This document shows, one piece after another, positions 26,949 to 35,740 of a stretch of 64,000 nt of DNA (position 1 is its first letter; the number at the start of each line of letters is the position of its first letter). Made by a program: the position numbers and the translations under genes. The DNA comes from Pseudomonas viridiflava (lineage in GTDB: Bacteria > Pseudomonadota > Gammaproteobacteria > Pseudomonadales > Pseudomonadaceae). The stretch spans positions 124,001 to 188,000 of the forward strand of contig NZ_RBTP01000012.1 of NCBI RefSeq assembly GCF_003702045.1. Direction: 5' to 3'. The notes under the pieces are model-generated. The model made no database searches and was not told the origin of the DNA. It saw nothing but the letters and a program-made list of their open reading frames with translations.

Positions 26949-28652
26949 ATGTCAGGGTTTGATTTTTTTTATTCGACAGCTTTTGATTTTGATTCGATCG
27001 ACGGTATTCATCTACTGCAAGACCATGTCGGTACTTCCTATCCCCAGCCGTGGGACGATTATAACTACACCGTGACGTTTCAGGTTCATCGCGTGGTGGC
27101 GGGTGCACGTGAGCCGTTGGGCCGAACCAAAATCTTGGTGAAGAATTACAAAAACACCTCCGATTATTTCTTGTCGTCCACTGATCAAGTCGGCAGCAGT
27201 CGCCGAATCACAGGCCTTCTGAATCCACAGAACGTCGTCTCGTTGGCGTCGGATATAGACTACTACCGTCGAGTGGGGCTGCGGCTTAAAACAGAGGCGG
27301 TCGAGTACCTGCGCAAGATATGTGACGGGAGCTATAACTACGACGGTTATAAGAATTACTCTGCATGGGGTGGTTTTGATTCGTCACTTTTTCGAAGCAG
27401 TATGGCCAAGGCTATTCTGAAAAAAGGCCACCAGATAGCGCTGGGTAGCTACGAGGCGCAAGACAGTTTTTCGTTTTCCCTCGGCGGGCTGACAGACTGT
27501 TTTGACGCATTGAATTTTAACTTTGATAACGGAAGAACGTTAGGTCCAACAAATATAAATCTTCTGGTTGGACGTAACGGCGTTGGTAAAAGCCATATTT
27601 TGCGGCATTTGGTGGATACCCTGACAGGCGTTAAACAGCATACAGAAAGCTGGCCTTTTTTTCATAAGGTTGTCGTGGCTGCCTATTCACCTTTTGAGTC
27701 TTTCAAGACAGAGAGCGAGCTCTCCATTGCGCTGGGAGCTGAAGCCTCGCCGCCGCGTGAGACCTCCCCGGAAAATGAACGGGCGTCCAAAGATGAGCAA
27801 GAGCGTCGTCGCCGTCTTGTTAACGAGTATGTCTATTTAGGGTTCAGGGACCCCAAGGGTACGTTTTCACTTGAGTGGCCCAAGGAAAGCAGCGCTCGAG
27901 CGGTGCACCGGATTCTTCAATACGATATGGAAAATCAGTGGTCCGCCGTTGGCCGTTTCAATTTGCTGTTCCAGACGTTAAAGAGATCAATAGAATTTGA
28001 CGCCATTGAGCTTAACGCTTTGGGTGGAGAGTCGATTGTACTTAAAGAAAAAGATGAGGCGTTAAGACACGAGCTGGCGGGCAGAGGCGACTTGGATTAT
28101 GCGCGAGGCATTCGTTTTCTCAACGACGGTGAGGGGGTGTCGCTTAGTTCGGGACAAACCATTTATTCTTATCTGTTGCCCAGCCTGGTGGCAGAGGTCG
28201 ATGGCGAGAGCCTGCTGATACTTGATGAGCCGGAGCTTTACCTGCACCCCGCAATGGAAGTGGGCCTGCTTGATATGCTTAAGCAACTGCTTATCGCGAC
28301 CAAGTCAAATGCTATTATCGCCACACACTCATCCATTTTGGCGAGGGAGGTTGAACAGTCCGGCATTTCCATACTGCGTAAGGTCAACGGGCGCACAGAG
28401 GTGTCCAGACCCCGTGTTGAGACATTCGGTCAAACGGTCGAAGTTATTATGGGGCTGGCATTCGATGACTACGAAATACGTAAGCCCTATGAGGACGCAC
28501 TTGACAGTGCGGTGAAAACGTTTAGCAGTCCCGAGGCTGCGTTGGAAACGCTAGGGCCGGATGTGGGGGATGAAGCACTGGCTTACTTGACAGCAAAAGT
28601 TGAAGACGATGAGGATGGAATAGACATTGAAATTGAGCGGAGAGCGGAATGA
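26949..28652 (+). CDS. AAA/ABC-type ATPase of a two-gene defence-like cassette (PtuA-like)
   Basis: 567 residues. Walker A is GRNGVGKS (208-215), an ABC-signature-like LSSGQ is at 399-403, Walker B with catalytic Glu is LLILDEPEL (422-430, then YLHP), and the H-loop is ATHSS (His460). This is the overcoat of the AAA_21/OLD-like ATPases found in Septu (PtuA), some retrons and related anti-phage systems. Unlike typical PtuA, where Walker A is near the N-terminus, about 200 residues precede it (YNYTVTFQVHR, then NYKNTSDYFL), with no recognised motif. The tail is strongly acidic. GGAG lies 9 bases before the ATG. Codons are AT-richer than in neighbours, suggesting transfer. Coupled by ATGA to the HNH gene. 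The defence role is inferred. Confidence 0.82.
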   Translation: MSGFDFFYSTAFDFDSIDGIHLLQDHVGTSYPQPWDDYNYTVTFQVHRVVAGAREPLGRTKILVKNYKNTSDYFLSSTDQVGSSRRITGLLNPQNVVSLASDIDYYRRVGLRLKTEAVEYLRKICDGSYNYDGYKNYSAWGGFDSSLFRSSMAKAILKKGHQIALGSYEAQDSFSFSLGGLTDCFDALNFNFDNGRTLGPTNINLLVGRNGVGKSHILRHLVDTLTGVKQHTESWPFFHKVVVAAYSPFESFKTESELSIALGAEASPPRETSPENERASKDEQERRRRLVNEYVYLGFRDPKGTFSLEWPKESSARAVHRILQYDMENQWSAVGRFNLLFQTLKRSIEFDAIELNALGGESIVLKEKDEALRHELAGRGDLDYARGIRFLNDGEGVSLSSGQTIYSYLLPSLVAEVDGESLLILDEPELYLHPAMEVGLLDMLKQLLIATKSNAIIATHSSILAREVEQSGISILRKVNGRTEVSRPRVETFGQTVEVIMGLAFDDYEIRKPYEDALDSAVKTFSSPEAALETLGPDVGDEALAYLTAKVEDDEDGIDIEIERRAE

Positions 28653-29527
28653 AATACCTCTCTTTACTGCGAGTCAGAACAGAGTGTGCTTGGCTGGATC
28701 AAGCAATTTTGTCAGAAAAAGACAATGCAAAGCTATTGCATTATCTGAAATTTACGCTGCATGAGCATTATCGAAAATTTGATGCCGTCATTGATGATTA
28801 TAAAACCGCGCCGGCGCCTTCACGGATAGGTGTGACCGCTCAGGTACTGAAGGCGTTTTATTCGAATCCGCCTACGGCACTTCGTGGAAGCTTTAAGTTG
28901 CGTCGTACTGATCACCAGCTTGACGAGTGCCCTTATTGTGGGTATCCATCCCCTCCCGACACGTTGGACCACTTCATACCGAAAGAGAAGTGGCCTGAAT
29001 TCGCGATATTCTCAAACAACCTGGTCCCCCAATGCCGTGATTGTGCGCCTATTAAAGGGCATCGCTATTATTGCAGTGATAAGCGGCAGGCCCTGTTTCT
29101 TCATCCCATGTATAGCGCAGCGCTGTCGGCGGTTCGCTTTGATGTTGACATCACAATGGAGCATGAAAAGCCATTGTTTAAGCCTCGCTTCAGCATCGAA
29201 AAGTCCACCAGTGAAGAGGAGGCCAATCGAATCAAATTGCACTTGCGTGCGTTGAAAGTGCCGAAGCGGATTGTGGCGTATTGCGAACACCAGTATAAGC
29301 GATGGGGGCGATTGGTTCGCGAAAAGGGTTGTAATATTAAAAAATCTTTTGAAACCCGCCTGGATGAGTATGGAGGTCATGCCTATGCCAGCAACTGGGC
29401 GGCGGCTTTTTATTTAGGGGTGTTGAGCAGGCCTGAAGTGATAAAGAGTCTTCAAGGTGATGTGCATCAGAAACCGTCATGCGTTCCCGAATGTACACTG
29501 CCGCTTATGCTTGATGAAGATGAATAA
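28649..29527 (+). CDS. HNH-type nuclease of the cassette (PtuB-like)
   Basis: 292 residues with a zinc-knuckle HNH core: CPYC (Cys94, Cys97), then TLDHFIPK (Asp107, His108 as general base), SNNLVPQC with Asn124, and CRDC (Cys129, Cys132), closing with KGHRY (His138). This C-x2-C / DH / N / C-x2-C layout is that of PtuB and other HNH effectors that cut DNA or RNA when released by a partner ATPase. The remaining 150 residues are helical, charged and without a recognised motif. The 4-base overlap with the ATPase gene indicates a stoichiometric pair. AT-rich codons continue to its end. A stand-alone mobile-intron HNH is unlikely given the coupling. Confidence 0.83.
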   Translation: MKYLSLLRVRTECAWLDQAILSEKDNAKLLHYLKFTLHEHYRKFDAVIDDYKTAPAPSRIGVTAQVLKAFYSNPPTALRGSFKLRRTDHQLDECPYCGYPSPPDTLDHFIPKEKWPEFAIFSNNLVPQCRDCAPIKGHRYYCSDKRQALFLHPMYSAALSAVRFDVDITMEHEKPLFKPRFSIEKSTSEEEANRIKLHLRALKVPKRIVAYCEHQYKRWGRLVREKGCNIKKSFETRLDEYGGHAYASNWAAAFYLGVLSRPEVIKSLQGDVHQKPSCVPECTLPLMLDEDE

Positions 29528-29633
29528 TCTTGACCTGCGTGAGGTTTGAAATATTATCGGGCTGTCGCCCAGGCGTGCTATGACTTTCTGGCAATCAGAG
29601 GAAGGCGCAAGCGCGATTATGCTGTTGCCCGCG

Positions 29634-30338
29634 TCAGCAGCTCTCACCCCGGACGGTGCACGGCAGTATTTCCATCGCACGCCATTCCTTGATCATCTGG
29701 CGACGGTTGCGCGTATAGCGTTCGGTCAGGACGTGCGCTTCTGCAATGTCGTCCATGTTGATAATCCGGTACTTGCTGTCGCCTTCGCACCAGGCCGACA
29801 GATGGCGTCTGGATTCGATGAAGCCGAGCATGATCGGCCAGATGGTCTGCGGTTCCTTTGGCGCATGTTCGATTGAAAGCGTGATGCTCAGTTTGCACTG
29901 ATCACGCAGCGCACGGCGGATCTCGCTCAGGTCGATAGTGGTTGAAACGCTGAACGGTTTGCTGATGTAAAACGTCTCGTCTTCGAGCGTCGGCCGCATT
30001 TCCACCGGCAGAACGGCGCTGATTTTGGCCAAGGCGTTTTTCACGGCGAAGGCGAACTTGTCGTCGGTCTGGCGGCTGACCCACTGCGCGCCAATCATCA
30101 GTGCCTGAATTTCCTCCTCCGTGAACGACAGCGGAGGCAGCAGAAAACCCGGCTTGAGTATATAGCCGAGGCCCGGTTCGCCATCAATGTCGGCACCCAT
30201 GCCTTGCAGGGTTGCGACATCGCGGCGGATGGTGCGCAGCGACACGCCCAGCTCCTGCGCAAGGGACGCACCCGAGACGGTTCTGCGATGTCGGCGAAGC
30301 GCTTGCATCAATTCAAACAAACGATGACTTCTGGCCAT
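29634..30338 (-). CDS. YafY-like HTH/WYL-domain regulator
   Basis: 234 residues: an N-terminal HTH_11 (LMQALRRHRRTVSGASLAQELGVSLRTIRRDVATL), a linker with LPPLSFTEEEIQALMIGAQWV, and a WYL-type domain near 140-215 (LGFIESRRHLSAWCEGDSKYRIINMDDI). The start is only 2 bases after the stop of the quinone oxidoreductase gene, so the two are translationally linked. WYL regulators sense small ligands; the shared 17-bp palindrome at 21676 and 31320 is the most likely binding site, giving autoregulation of this operon and control of the 21.8-23.2 kb operon. Confidence 0.9.
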   Translation of the reverse strand: MARSHRLFELMQALRRHRRTVSGASLAQELGVSLRTIRRDVATLQGMGADIDGEPGLGYILKPGFLLPPLSFTEEEIQALMIGAQWVSRQTDDKFAFAVKNALAKISAVLPVEMRPTLEDETFYISKPFSVSTTIDLSEIRRALRDQCKLSITLSIEHAPKEPQTIWPIMLGFIESRRHLSAWCEGDSKYRIINMDDIAEAHVLTERYTRNRRQMIKEWRAMEILPCTVRGESC

Positions 30339-30340
30339 GC

Positions 30341-31273
30341 CTACTCCATCGCGATTACGCCTTTTCCACCGAGTTTGCGTCCTTGTTCAATGTCGGTGAT
30401 CAGGTTGATCGCGCCGCTCAAGGGAACGACTTCACCGACCGGTATTTTGAATCTGCCCCGGCTGGCGGCTTCGGCCAGCTTATCCAGAATCTCCACCCGA
30501 GGCGAAGCTATTATGGGCTTGAGCCTGCGATCGAAGAGGGCGCGTATGAATTTGCCGGGACCTGGGTTCAGGTCCAGAAATACGCCACTGGGCCGTAACA
30601 TCGCCAGGCCTTGCGATACGCTCAGCGCGGCAGCGGTGTCCAGCACCGCGTCGAAGCGGGTTTTGATGGCTGAAACGGGTGTTATGCGATAGTCGTAAAC
30701 AGTCTGTACCCCCAGAGTTTTTGACCTGTCGATATCCTTGGCACTGCAACTGCCCGAGACGGTCGCGCCGAAATAGCGCGCGATTTGCACAGCCGCTTCA
30801 CCCACGGCACCCGAACAGCCGTTGATGAACACGTGCTGGCCTGCTTGCAGCTTCGCTTTGTCGACCAAGCTGTTCCAGGCCGTGATACCCGGTGTGCCGA
30901 TGCAGGCCGCATCTTCGAACGAGAGCGACTCGGGCTTTATGGCCAGAAAGGCTTCCTTGGTCACGACGGCCTGAGCAAATGCGCCGGTTTCCTTGAAGCG
31001 CGCAAGCCCCAGCACCGCATCACCGGGCTTGAAACGGGTGACATCCGGGCCTACTGCGATCACCGCGCCTGAAAAATCCATGCCCATTCCACGCGGGAAC
31101 GTGTTGCCGGTGACAATCTTCATGACCCCGTTGCGCAGTTTCCAGTCGATCGGGTTGATCGCGGCATGCCTGACCTGTACCACCACTTCGTCCTTTGCGG
31201 GGGCGCATAGCTCGAAATCCTCGATCCGCATCAACTCCGGACCGCCGTATTTGCCGTACTGAATACGTTTCAT
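30341..31273 (-). CDS. Quinone oxidoreductase-like MDR protein
   Basis: 310 residues from the ATG at 31273 (GGAAGACACC in front); an in-frame start 66 codons further up would add a segment of no domain character running through the operator. Landmarks: MKRIQYGKYGGPELMRI, AAINPIDWKLRNG, GMDFSGAVIAVGPDV, and the nucleotide loop INGCSGAVGEAAVQIA. Zinc ligands are absent. It is likely an NADPH-dependent quinone/enone reductase, parallel to the one at 22257-23162. First gene of an operon with the WYL regulator. Confidence 0.9.
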   Translation of the reverse strand: MKRIQYGKYGGPELMRIEDFELCAPAKDEVVVQVRHAAINPIDWKLRNGVMKIVTGNTFPRGMGMDFSGAVIAVGPDVTRFKPGDAVLGLARFKETGAFAQAVVTKEAFLAIKPESLSFEDAACIGTPGITAWNSLVDKAKLQAGQHVFINGCSGAVGEAAVQIARYFGATVSGSCSAKDIDRSKTLGVQTVYDYRITPVSAIKTRFDAVLDTAAALSVSQGLAMLRPSGVFLDLNPGPGKFIRALFDRRLKPIIASPRVEILDKLAEAASRGRFKIPVGEVVPLSGAINLITDIEQGRKLGGKGVIAME

Positions 31274-31319
31274 GAGGTGTCTTCCCGTTGAGTGTGTGGA
31301 TGACACTACCGAGCCACAG

Positions 31320-31336
31320 GGACAGTTTTTGTCACC
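31320..31336. promoter_or_regulatory. Second copy of the 17-bp palindromic operator
   Basis: GGACAGTTTTTGTCACC on the plus strand reads GGTGACAAAAACTGTCC in the direction of the quinone oxidoreductase gene, one base different from the site at 21676-21692. It is 46 bases upstream of the start, an ordinary place for a repressor or activator site. Confidence 0.6.
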
Positions 31337-31491
31337 ATGATTGTTGGGGTGATGATGATCGTTCCGCTCCTGCGTGGTAACGCCGTTCAGGACGTCCCGC
31401 GTCTGCTCTTGAATGTGACGCAGAGCATCACGGGCTAGAGGCCCACGCGGAGCGATGGGCACGATCAGCAAAGCGCCTGACTAAAGCACAA

Positions 31492-32238
31492 TCACTGCGC
31501 TGCAGGCTGCGTATACCTGCGCTGAATACGCTCCAGCTCACCTGACTGGCGCAATGTTTCCAACGCGCTGGCCCATGATGCGACCAGTTCGTCCTCACAG
31601 TCGCGGCTGAAGGCGATGTACAGCGAGGAGCGGTACAGCTCGATGGGTATCTGTCGCAGCGTGCCGGGGGCGATGTTCAATTGGCGGCTCTGGTAGGCCA
31701 CGCCCGCATCGGTGTCGCCAATGATGATTGCGGTCCGATCATTCAGCAGCATGCGGTAGAGCTGTACGCTTTCTGTGGCGCTTTTATCGAGGTTTTTAAA
31801 TCCCAGTGACTCAAGCATGTCGGGCAGCAGGCCTGCATGCCGCGTGGTGATCTGCGGCGCGTGCAGCAGCTGTTCCAGGGAGGTGATCGGCGGCGATGTT
31901 GCCAACTGATAGGGATGTATCGACTCTTCCACAATGGGACCTACCCATTTGTATAACGCCTCGCGCTCCGGGGTGCGAAACATGGAATACATGATGGTTT
32001 TGGGCCGCATCCGCAAGGTATGGCTGGCCCTCATGCTGGGGGCCAGCACTATTTTGAAATCGTTTGCGTTGACCGCCATGATCGCCTGGACAATCTCTGT
32101 GGTCATGCCGGTGAGTTGACCATTCTCCTCATAGTTATAAGGTGCCCATACTTCAGTGACGACCTGATAAGGCTCGGCCCAGGCAGGAGCGCCAAGCAAC
32201 AGACACAACAGCAGCGAAGTCAGTGTCGAATAATTCAC
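31492..32238 (-). CDS. Periplasmic substrate-binding protein, SBP_bac_3-like
   Basis: 248 residues with a Sec signal peptide (LLLCLLLGAPAWA, cleavage before EPYQVV). The mature protein has the family-3 solute-binding fold: VTEVWAPYNYEENGQLTGMTTEIVQAIM at the N-terminal lobe and AIIIGDTDAGVAYQSR in the second. No transporter genes are nearby, as is common for the Pseudomonas orphan members, which may feed a shared permease or act as a sensor. Ligand unknown, probably an amino acid-like compound. Confidence 0.88.
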   Translation of the reverse strand: MNYSTLTSLLLCLLLGAPAWAEPYQVVTEVWAPYNYEENGQLTGMTTEIVQAIMAVNANDFKIVLAPSMRASHTLRMRPKTIMYSMFRTPEREALYKWVGPIVEESIHPYQLATSPPITSLEQLLHAPQITTRHAGLLPDMLESLGFKNLDKSATESVQLYRMLLNDRTAIIIGDTDAGVAYQSRQLNIAPGTLRQIPIELYRSSLYIAFSRDCEDELVASWASALETLRQSGELERIQRRYTQPAAQ

Positions 32239-32398
32239 ATAGCCTGCCTGGTGGGCCGTTCGATCACTGGAGCGGATGAACAGTCACGACAAGCATAGAC
32301 TCAAGCGGCTGGCCTGACAGCCAGAGCCTGCGAGAAAAGTATCCGTTTGGAGTCATTCCCTGTGGATCTGCGAGCTGTCGCGCGCCGTTGTGGGTTGA

Positions 32399-33856
32399 CT
32401 ATCGAGCTGCAACGTCAGCCATCGGTGCTTGCCAGCCGCCGCCAAGTGCCTTGAAGGCGGCGACCGCTGCGCGGGCGGTTTCAGTCTGGGCCTGGGCTCT
32501 TGCGTCGGATGTCTGGAGCATCGTTTCGTCAGCACGCAGCACGTCGATCAGGCTGGCGGCTCCGTTCTGGTACCCCGCAAAGGACGATTGCCTTGCCGCG
32601 ATCAAGGCTTTTTCGCCCCGGCTGAGAATGGTCGTCTGAGCGGTGCGATTGATTAGCGACGAAAACGTGTTCTCGACATCTTCGGTGGCTCGTAAAACGG
32701 ACTCTCGATAGGCGGCCAAGGCTTCAGCTTCTGCGCCTTTGGCCTGATCGATCTGCGCATTGACGCGACCGAAATCGAACAGCCTCCAACGCAATCCCAG
32801 CACGCCGGCCGACTGGCTGGCGCCTCTGCTAAACAGGTTACCGCTCGACACCGCTGTCGCGCTGCCCAGCAGCGTGCTCAGGGAAAGCTTGGGGTAGTAC
32901 TCGCTCACCGCCACACCGATACGGGCGCTGGAAGCGGCAAGCCGACGCTCTGCGATCATGAGGTCCGGTCTGCGGCGCAAAAGGTCGGCAGGTGTGCCGG
33001 TACCGGTAAGCTGCGGGGCGGTGGGGATCACTTTGATGGACGCCAGTTTCGTGCGGTGGGTGCCGGGTGGTACGCCCAGCATGACGTCAAGGGCGTTCAT
33101 GGCGGCGTCCAGTCCTGACTGCAGAGCCGGAACGGTGGCCTGCTCCTGAGCAAGCTCGCCTTCGGTCTGGCGCAATTCGTATTCGGGCGACAGGCCCCTG
33201 TTATAAAGCATCTGCACTTTCTCAAGCAGGTCTTGCCGGGTTTTGACCTGCCGTTGCGCGATGTCCAGCCGCGTTTGCAGCCCGCGAATCGTGATGTAGG
33301 TGTCGGCCGTCTGCGCCGCAACCGCTAATCGTGTGGCCGCAACGCCTGCCTCGGACGCCTGATAGTCAGCCAGTGCAGCCTCGCGGCCGCGCCTCAATCC
33401 GCCGAACACGTCAATTTCCCAGGCAGCATTGAGATTGGTTTCGTACGCATTGCCATAGCGGTCAAAGCCCGGCGCTGAATTCAGCACCTGTCCGAGCGGC
33501 GTCTCAACGGACTGATAGGCGCGCGCAGCCTGCCCACTGACGTTGCCCGATGGCAGCAGCGCTGCCGTGGCGGCGCTGAGTCCGGCCCGTGCCTGAGTCA
33601 GCTGTGCGCTGGCCTGAGCCAGAGTGAGGTTCTGCGCCAGCGCACTGGAAACGAATTCGTTAAGCAGTGGGTCGGCAAAACTCTGCCACCAGACCGCATT
33701 ATCGAACGGCAGCGCTGTAGAATCCGGCCTTGCGTCAGGTTGAGCCAGATAATGAGCCGACACAGGAGCGTCTGGACGTTTGTAATCCGGACCTACGACG
33801 CAGCCCGCCATCAGGCTGGCACTCATCAGTAGTGCGTACGTGGAGAGCGGGCGCAT
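32399..33856 (-). CDS. RND efflux outer-membrane lipoprotein (NodT/OprM family)
   Basis: 485 residues from the ATG at 33856, with AAGGAA in front. The start gives a lipoprotein signal MRPLSTYALLMSASLMAGC followed by VVGPDYKRPDAP, the OprM-family opening. Two OEP repeats follow, with LAQASAQLTQARAGLSAATAALLPS and later LNAAWEIDVFGGLRRG, PADLLRRRPDLMIAERRLAAS. It forms the trimeric outer-membrane channel of the pump whose other two subunits are encoded divergently at 34634-38847. Its promoter region contains a 24-bp TetR operator. Confidence 0.93.
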   Translation of the reverse strand: MRPLSTYALLMSASLMAGCVVGPDYKRPDAPVSAHYLAQPDARPDSTALPFDNAVWWQSFADPLLNEFVSSALAQNLTLAQASAQLTQARAGLSAATAALLPSGNVSGQAARAYQSVETPLGQVLNSAPGFDRYGNAYETNLNAAWEIDVFGGLRRGREAALADYQASEAGVAATRLAVAAQTADTYITIRGLQTRLDIAQRQVKTRQDLLEKVQMLYNRGLSPEYELRQTEGELAQEQATVPALQSGLDAAMNALDVMLGVPPGTHRTKLASIKVIPTAPQLTGTGTPADLLRRRPDLMIAERRLAASSARIGVAVSEYYPKLSLSTLLGSATAVSSGNLFSRGASQSAGVLGLRWRLFDFGRVNAQIDQAKGAEAEALAAYRESVLRATEDVENTFSSLINRTAQTTILSRGEKALIAARQSSFAGYQNGAASLIDVLRADETMLQTSDARAQAQTETARAAVAAFKALGGGWQAPMADVAAR

Positions 33857-33881
33857 TGAGATTTCCTTGGGATGAACAATT

Positions 33882-33905
33882 GTGACCATATTACAAATTG
33901 GTCAC
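33882..33905. promoter_or_regulatory. TetR operator copy 1 (efflux channel/TetR intergenic)
   Basis: GTGAC-14 bases-GTCAC, with the right half AAATTGGTCAC. The same arrangement and length recur at 34563-34586. It sits between the divergent channel gene and the tetR gene. Confidence 0.7.
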
Positions 33906-33944
33906 TTGTTGTCAATCAGGGCTTGCGGAGCTAAGCTGGAAAAC

Positions 33945-34559
33945 ATGACTAAGCACATTGATACGACACCCTCACGCGGACCGTCCGATCACAGCGTTCG
34001 CGATCAGGTCGTGGAAGCGGCCACCGAGCATTTCGGTCACTACGGTTTCGAGAAAACCACCGTCTCGGATCTGGCCAAAGCCATCGGATTTTCCAAGGCC
34101 TACATCTATAAGTTCTTCGACTCCAAGCAGGCCATCGGCGAGGTGATCTGTTCCAATCGCCTGGCGATGATCATGACCATCGTCGACGCGGCAATCGCAG
34201 ACGCGCCAACCGCGTCGGAAAAGCTGCGACGCCTGTTCCGCGCCGTCGTCGAAGCAGGCAGCGACCTGTTCTTCCATGACCGCAAACTGCACGACATCGC
34301 CGCCGTGGCCACACGCGACAAGTGGCCGTCTGCCCTTGCACACGACGCCCGGCTGCGCGAACTGATCCAGCAGATCATTCTCGAAGGGCGTGAGTCCGGC
34401 GAGTTCGAACGCAAAACACCACTCGATGAAACCGTACAGGCCATTCACTTGGTCATGCGCCCCTACATCAGCCCGGTCCAGTTGCAGTACAACCTGGAAA
34501 TAGTCGCCACAGCGCCTGCTCACTTGTCTGCGCTGATCCTGAGAAGTCTTGCGCCTTAG
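33945..34559 (+). CDS. TetR-family repressor of the RND pump
   Basis: 204 residues from the ATG at 33945 (GGAA just ahead). The helix-turn-helix is FEKTTVSDLAKAIGFSKAYIYKFFDSKQAI. The C-terminal domain (PTASEKLRRLFRAVVEAGSDLFFHDRKLHDIAAVA) resembles the TetR_C group seen with AcrAB-type pumps. It lies between the divergent channel gene and the adaptor/permease genes, with an identical operator in both flanking promoters, so it most likely represses all three pump genes and itself. Confidence 0.92.
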   Translation: MTKHIDTTPSRGPSDHSVRDQVVEAATEHFGHYGFEKTTVSDLAKAIGFSKAYIYKFFDSKQAIGEVICSNRLAMIMTIVDAAIADAPTASEKLRRLFRAVVEAGSDLFFHDRKLHDIAAVATRDKWPSALAHDARLRELIQQIILEGRESGEFERKTPLDETVQAIHLVMRPYISPVQLQYNLEIVATAPAHLSALILRSLAP

Positions 34560-34562
34560 TTT

Positions 34563-34586
34563 GTGACTATTGACTAAATTGGTCAC
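34563..34586. promoter_or_regulatory. TetR operator copy 2 (adaptor/permease promoter)
   Basis: GTGAC-14 bases-GTCAC; the right half AAATTGGTCAC is identical to copy 1. It starts 3 bases after the tetR stop and 48 bases before the adaptor start, giving the adaptor/permease pair its own controlled promoter. Confidence 0.7.
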
Positions 34587-34633
34587 TGTCTAGAGAATCG
34601 GATTCATGCTCACTTTCAAAAGTTAGGGATCCC

Positions 34634-35740
34634 ATGCTCCGGCTCATACCTGCAACGCTCGCCGTTTGTGCTCTGCTTTTCGTTCTGACCGCGTGTGGCG
34701 ACTCGTCGAGCGTGCGCGATCCTCGTACGCAACCTCCGTTGGTGAGAAGCGCTGCGGTCACAAGTGCCAGTGACGGCGCTCGTTCGTTTACCGGTGTGGT
34801 GGTCGCTCGCGTACAGAGCGATTTGGGGTTCCGCGTATCCGGGAAGGTTCTGGAGCGTCTGGTCGATACCGGGCAGACGGTCAAGCGCGGCCAGCCGCTC
34901 ATGCGTCTGGACCCGGTCGACCTCGGCCTTCAGGCGCAAGCCCAACAACAGGCTGTGGCCGCAGCCGTGGCGCGTGCGAAACAAACGGCAGATGACGAAG
35001 CCCGCAACCGGGATCTGGTCGCCGCCGGAGCCATTTCTGCCTCGTCCTACGACCGGATCAAATCCTTGGCCGACATGGCCAAGGCCGAGCTCAGCGCTGC
35101 GCAGGCTCAGGCTGCCGTTGCGCGCAATGCCACGGGTTATGCGGTGTTGTTGGCCGATGCCGACGGGGTTGTTGTAGATACTCTCGCCGAGCCCGGACAG
35201 GTCGTCAGCGCAGGACAGCCGGTGGCTAGGCTGGCTAAATCGGGGCAGCGTGAGGCGATTGTCCACTTGCCGGAAACAGTGCGGCCTGCCCTCGGTTCTC
35301 AGGCGCAAGCGCGAATGTACGGAAACGACTCAGACGTTGTCCCCGCGAAACTGCGACTGTTGTCCGACTCGGCCGATCCGCTGACCCGTACCTTCGAAGC
35401 CCGTTACGTGCTCGACGGTGCCACCGCCGCCGCCCCACTGGGGTCGACCGTCACAATCGATATCGAGGACGGCAAGACCTCCCGGCAAAGGCTTGCGGTG
35501 CCTATCGGCGCGCTTCATGACGCAGGGCAGGGGCCTGGCGTGTGGGTGATCGCCGGAACACCTGCAAAGGTGTCGTGGCGTGGCGTGCAGTTGTTGGGCC
35601 TGAGCGATGATTCAGCCCGTGTAACGGGTGGCTTGAAGCCTGGCGAACAGATCGTGGCGCTCGGTGCCCACCTGCTTCACGAGGGGGAAGAGGTGCTTGT
35701 GTTGCAACCTCGCGATGTCGTCGCTGGAGCGAAGCCATGA
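34634..35740 (+). CDS. RND efflux periplasmic adaptor (membrane fusion) lipoprotein
   Basis: 368 residues starting with a lipoprotein signal (PATLAVCALLFVLTAC; lipobox LTAC). The barrel-sandwich halves are visible in SDLGFRVSGKVLERLVDTGQTVKRGQPLMRLDP and ADADGVVVDTLAEPGQVVSAGQPVARLA, on either side of a helical hairpin. It links the inner-membrane permease to the outer-membrane channel. TAGGGAT precedes the ATG; the stop overlaps the permease start by 4 bases. Confidence 0.93.
   Translation: MLRLIPATLAVCALLFVLTACGDSSSVRDPRTQPPLVRSAAVTSASDGARSFTGVVVARVQSDLGFRVSGKVLERLVDTGQTVKRGQPLMRLDPVDLGLQAQAQQQAVAAAVARAKQTADDEARNRDLVAAGAISASSYDRIKSLADMAKAELSAAQAQAAVARNATGYAVLLADADGVVVDTLAEPGQVVSAGQPVARLAKSGQREAIVHLPETVRPALGSQAQARMYGNDSDVVPAKLRLLSDSADPLTRTFEARYVLDGATAAAPLGSTVTIDIEDGKTSRQRLAVPIGALHDAGQGPGVWVIAGTPAKVSWRGVQLLGLSDDSARVTGGLKPGEQIVALGAHLLHEGEEVLVLQPRDVVAGAKP

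Noticed and set aside
26722..29633. Retron as the origin of the ATPase+HNH pair
   Set aside because: No reverse transcriptase gene or inverted-repeat ncRNA was found on either side, and no clear target-site duplication could be seen.
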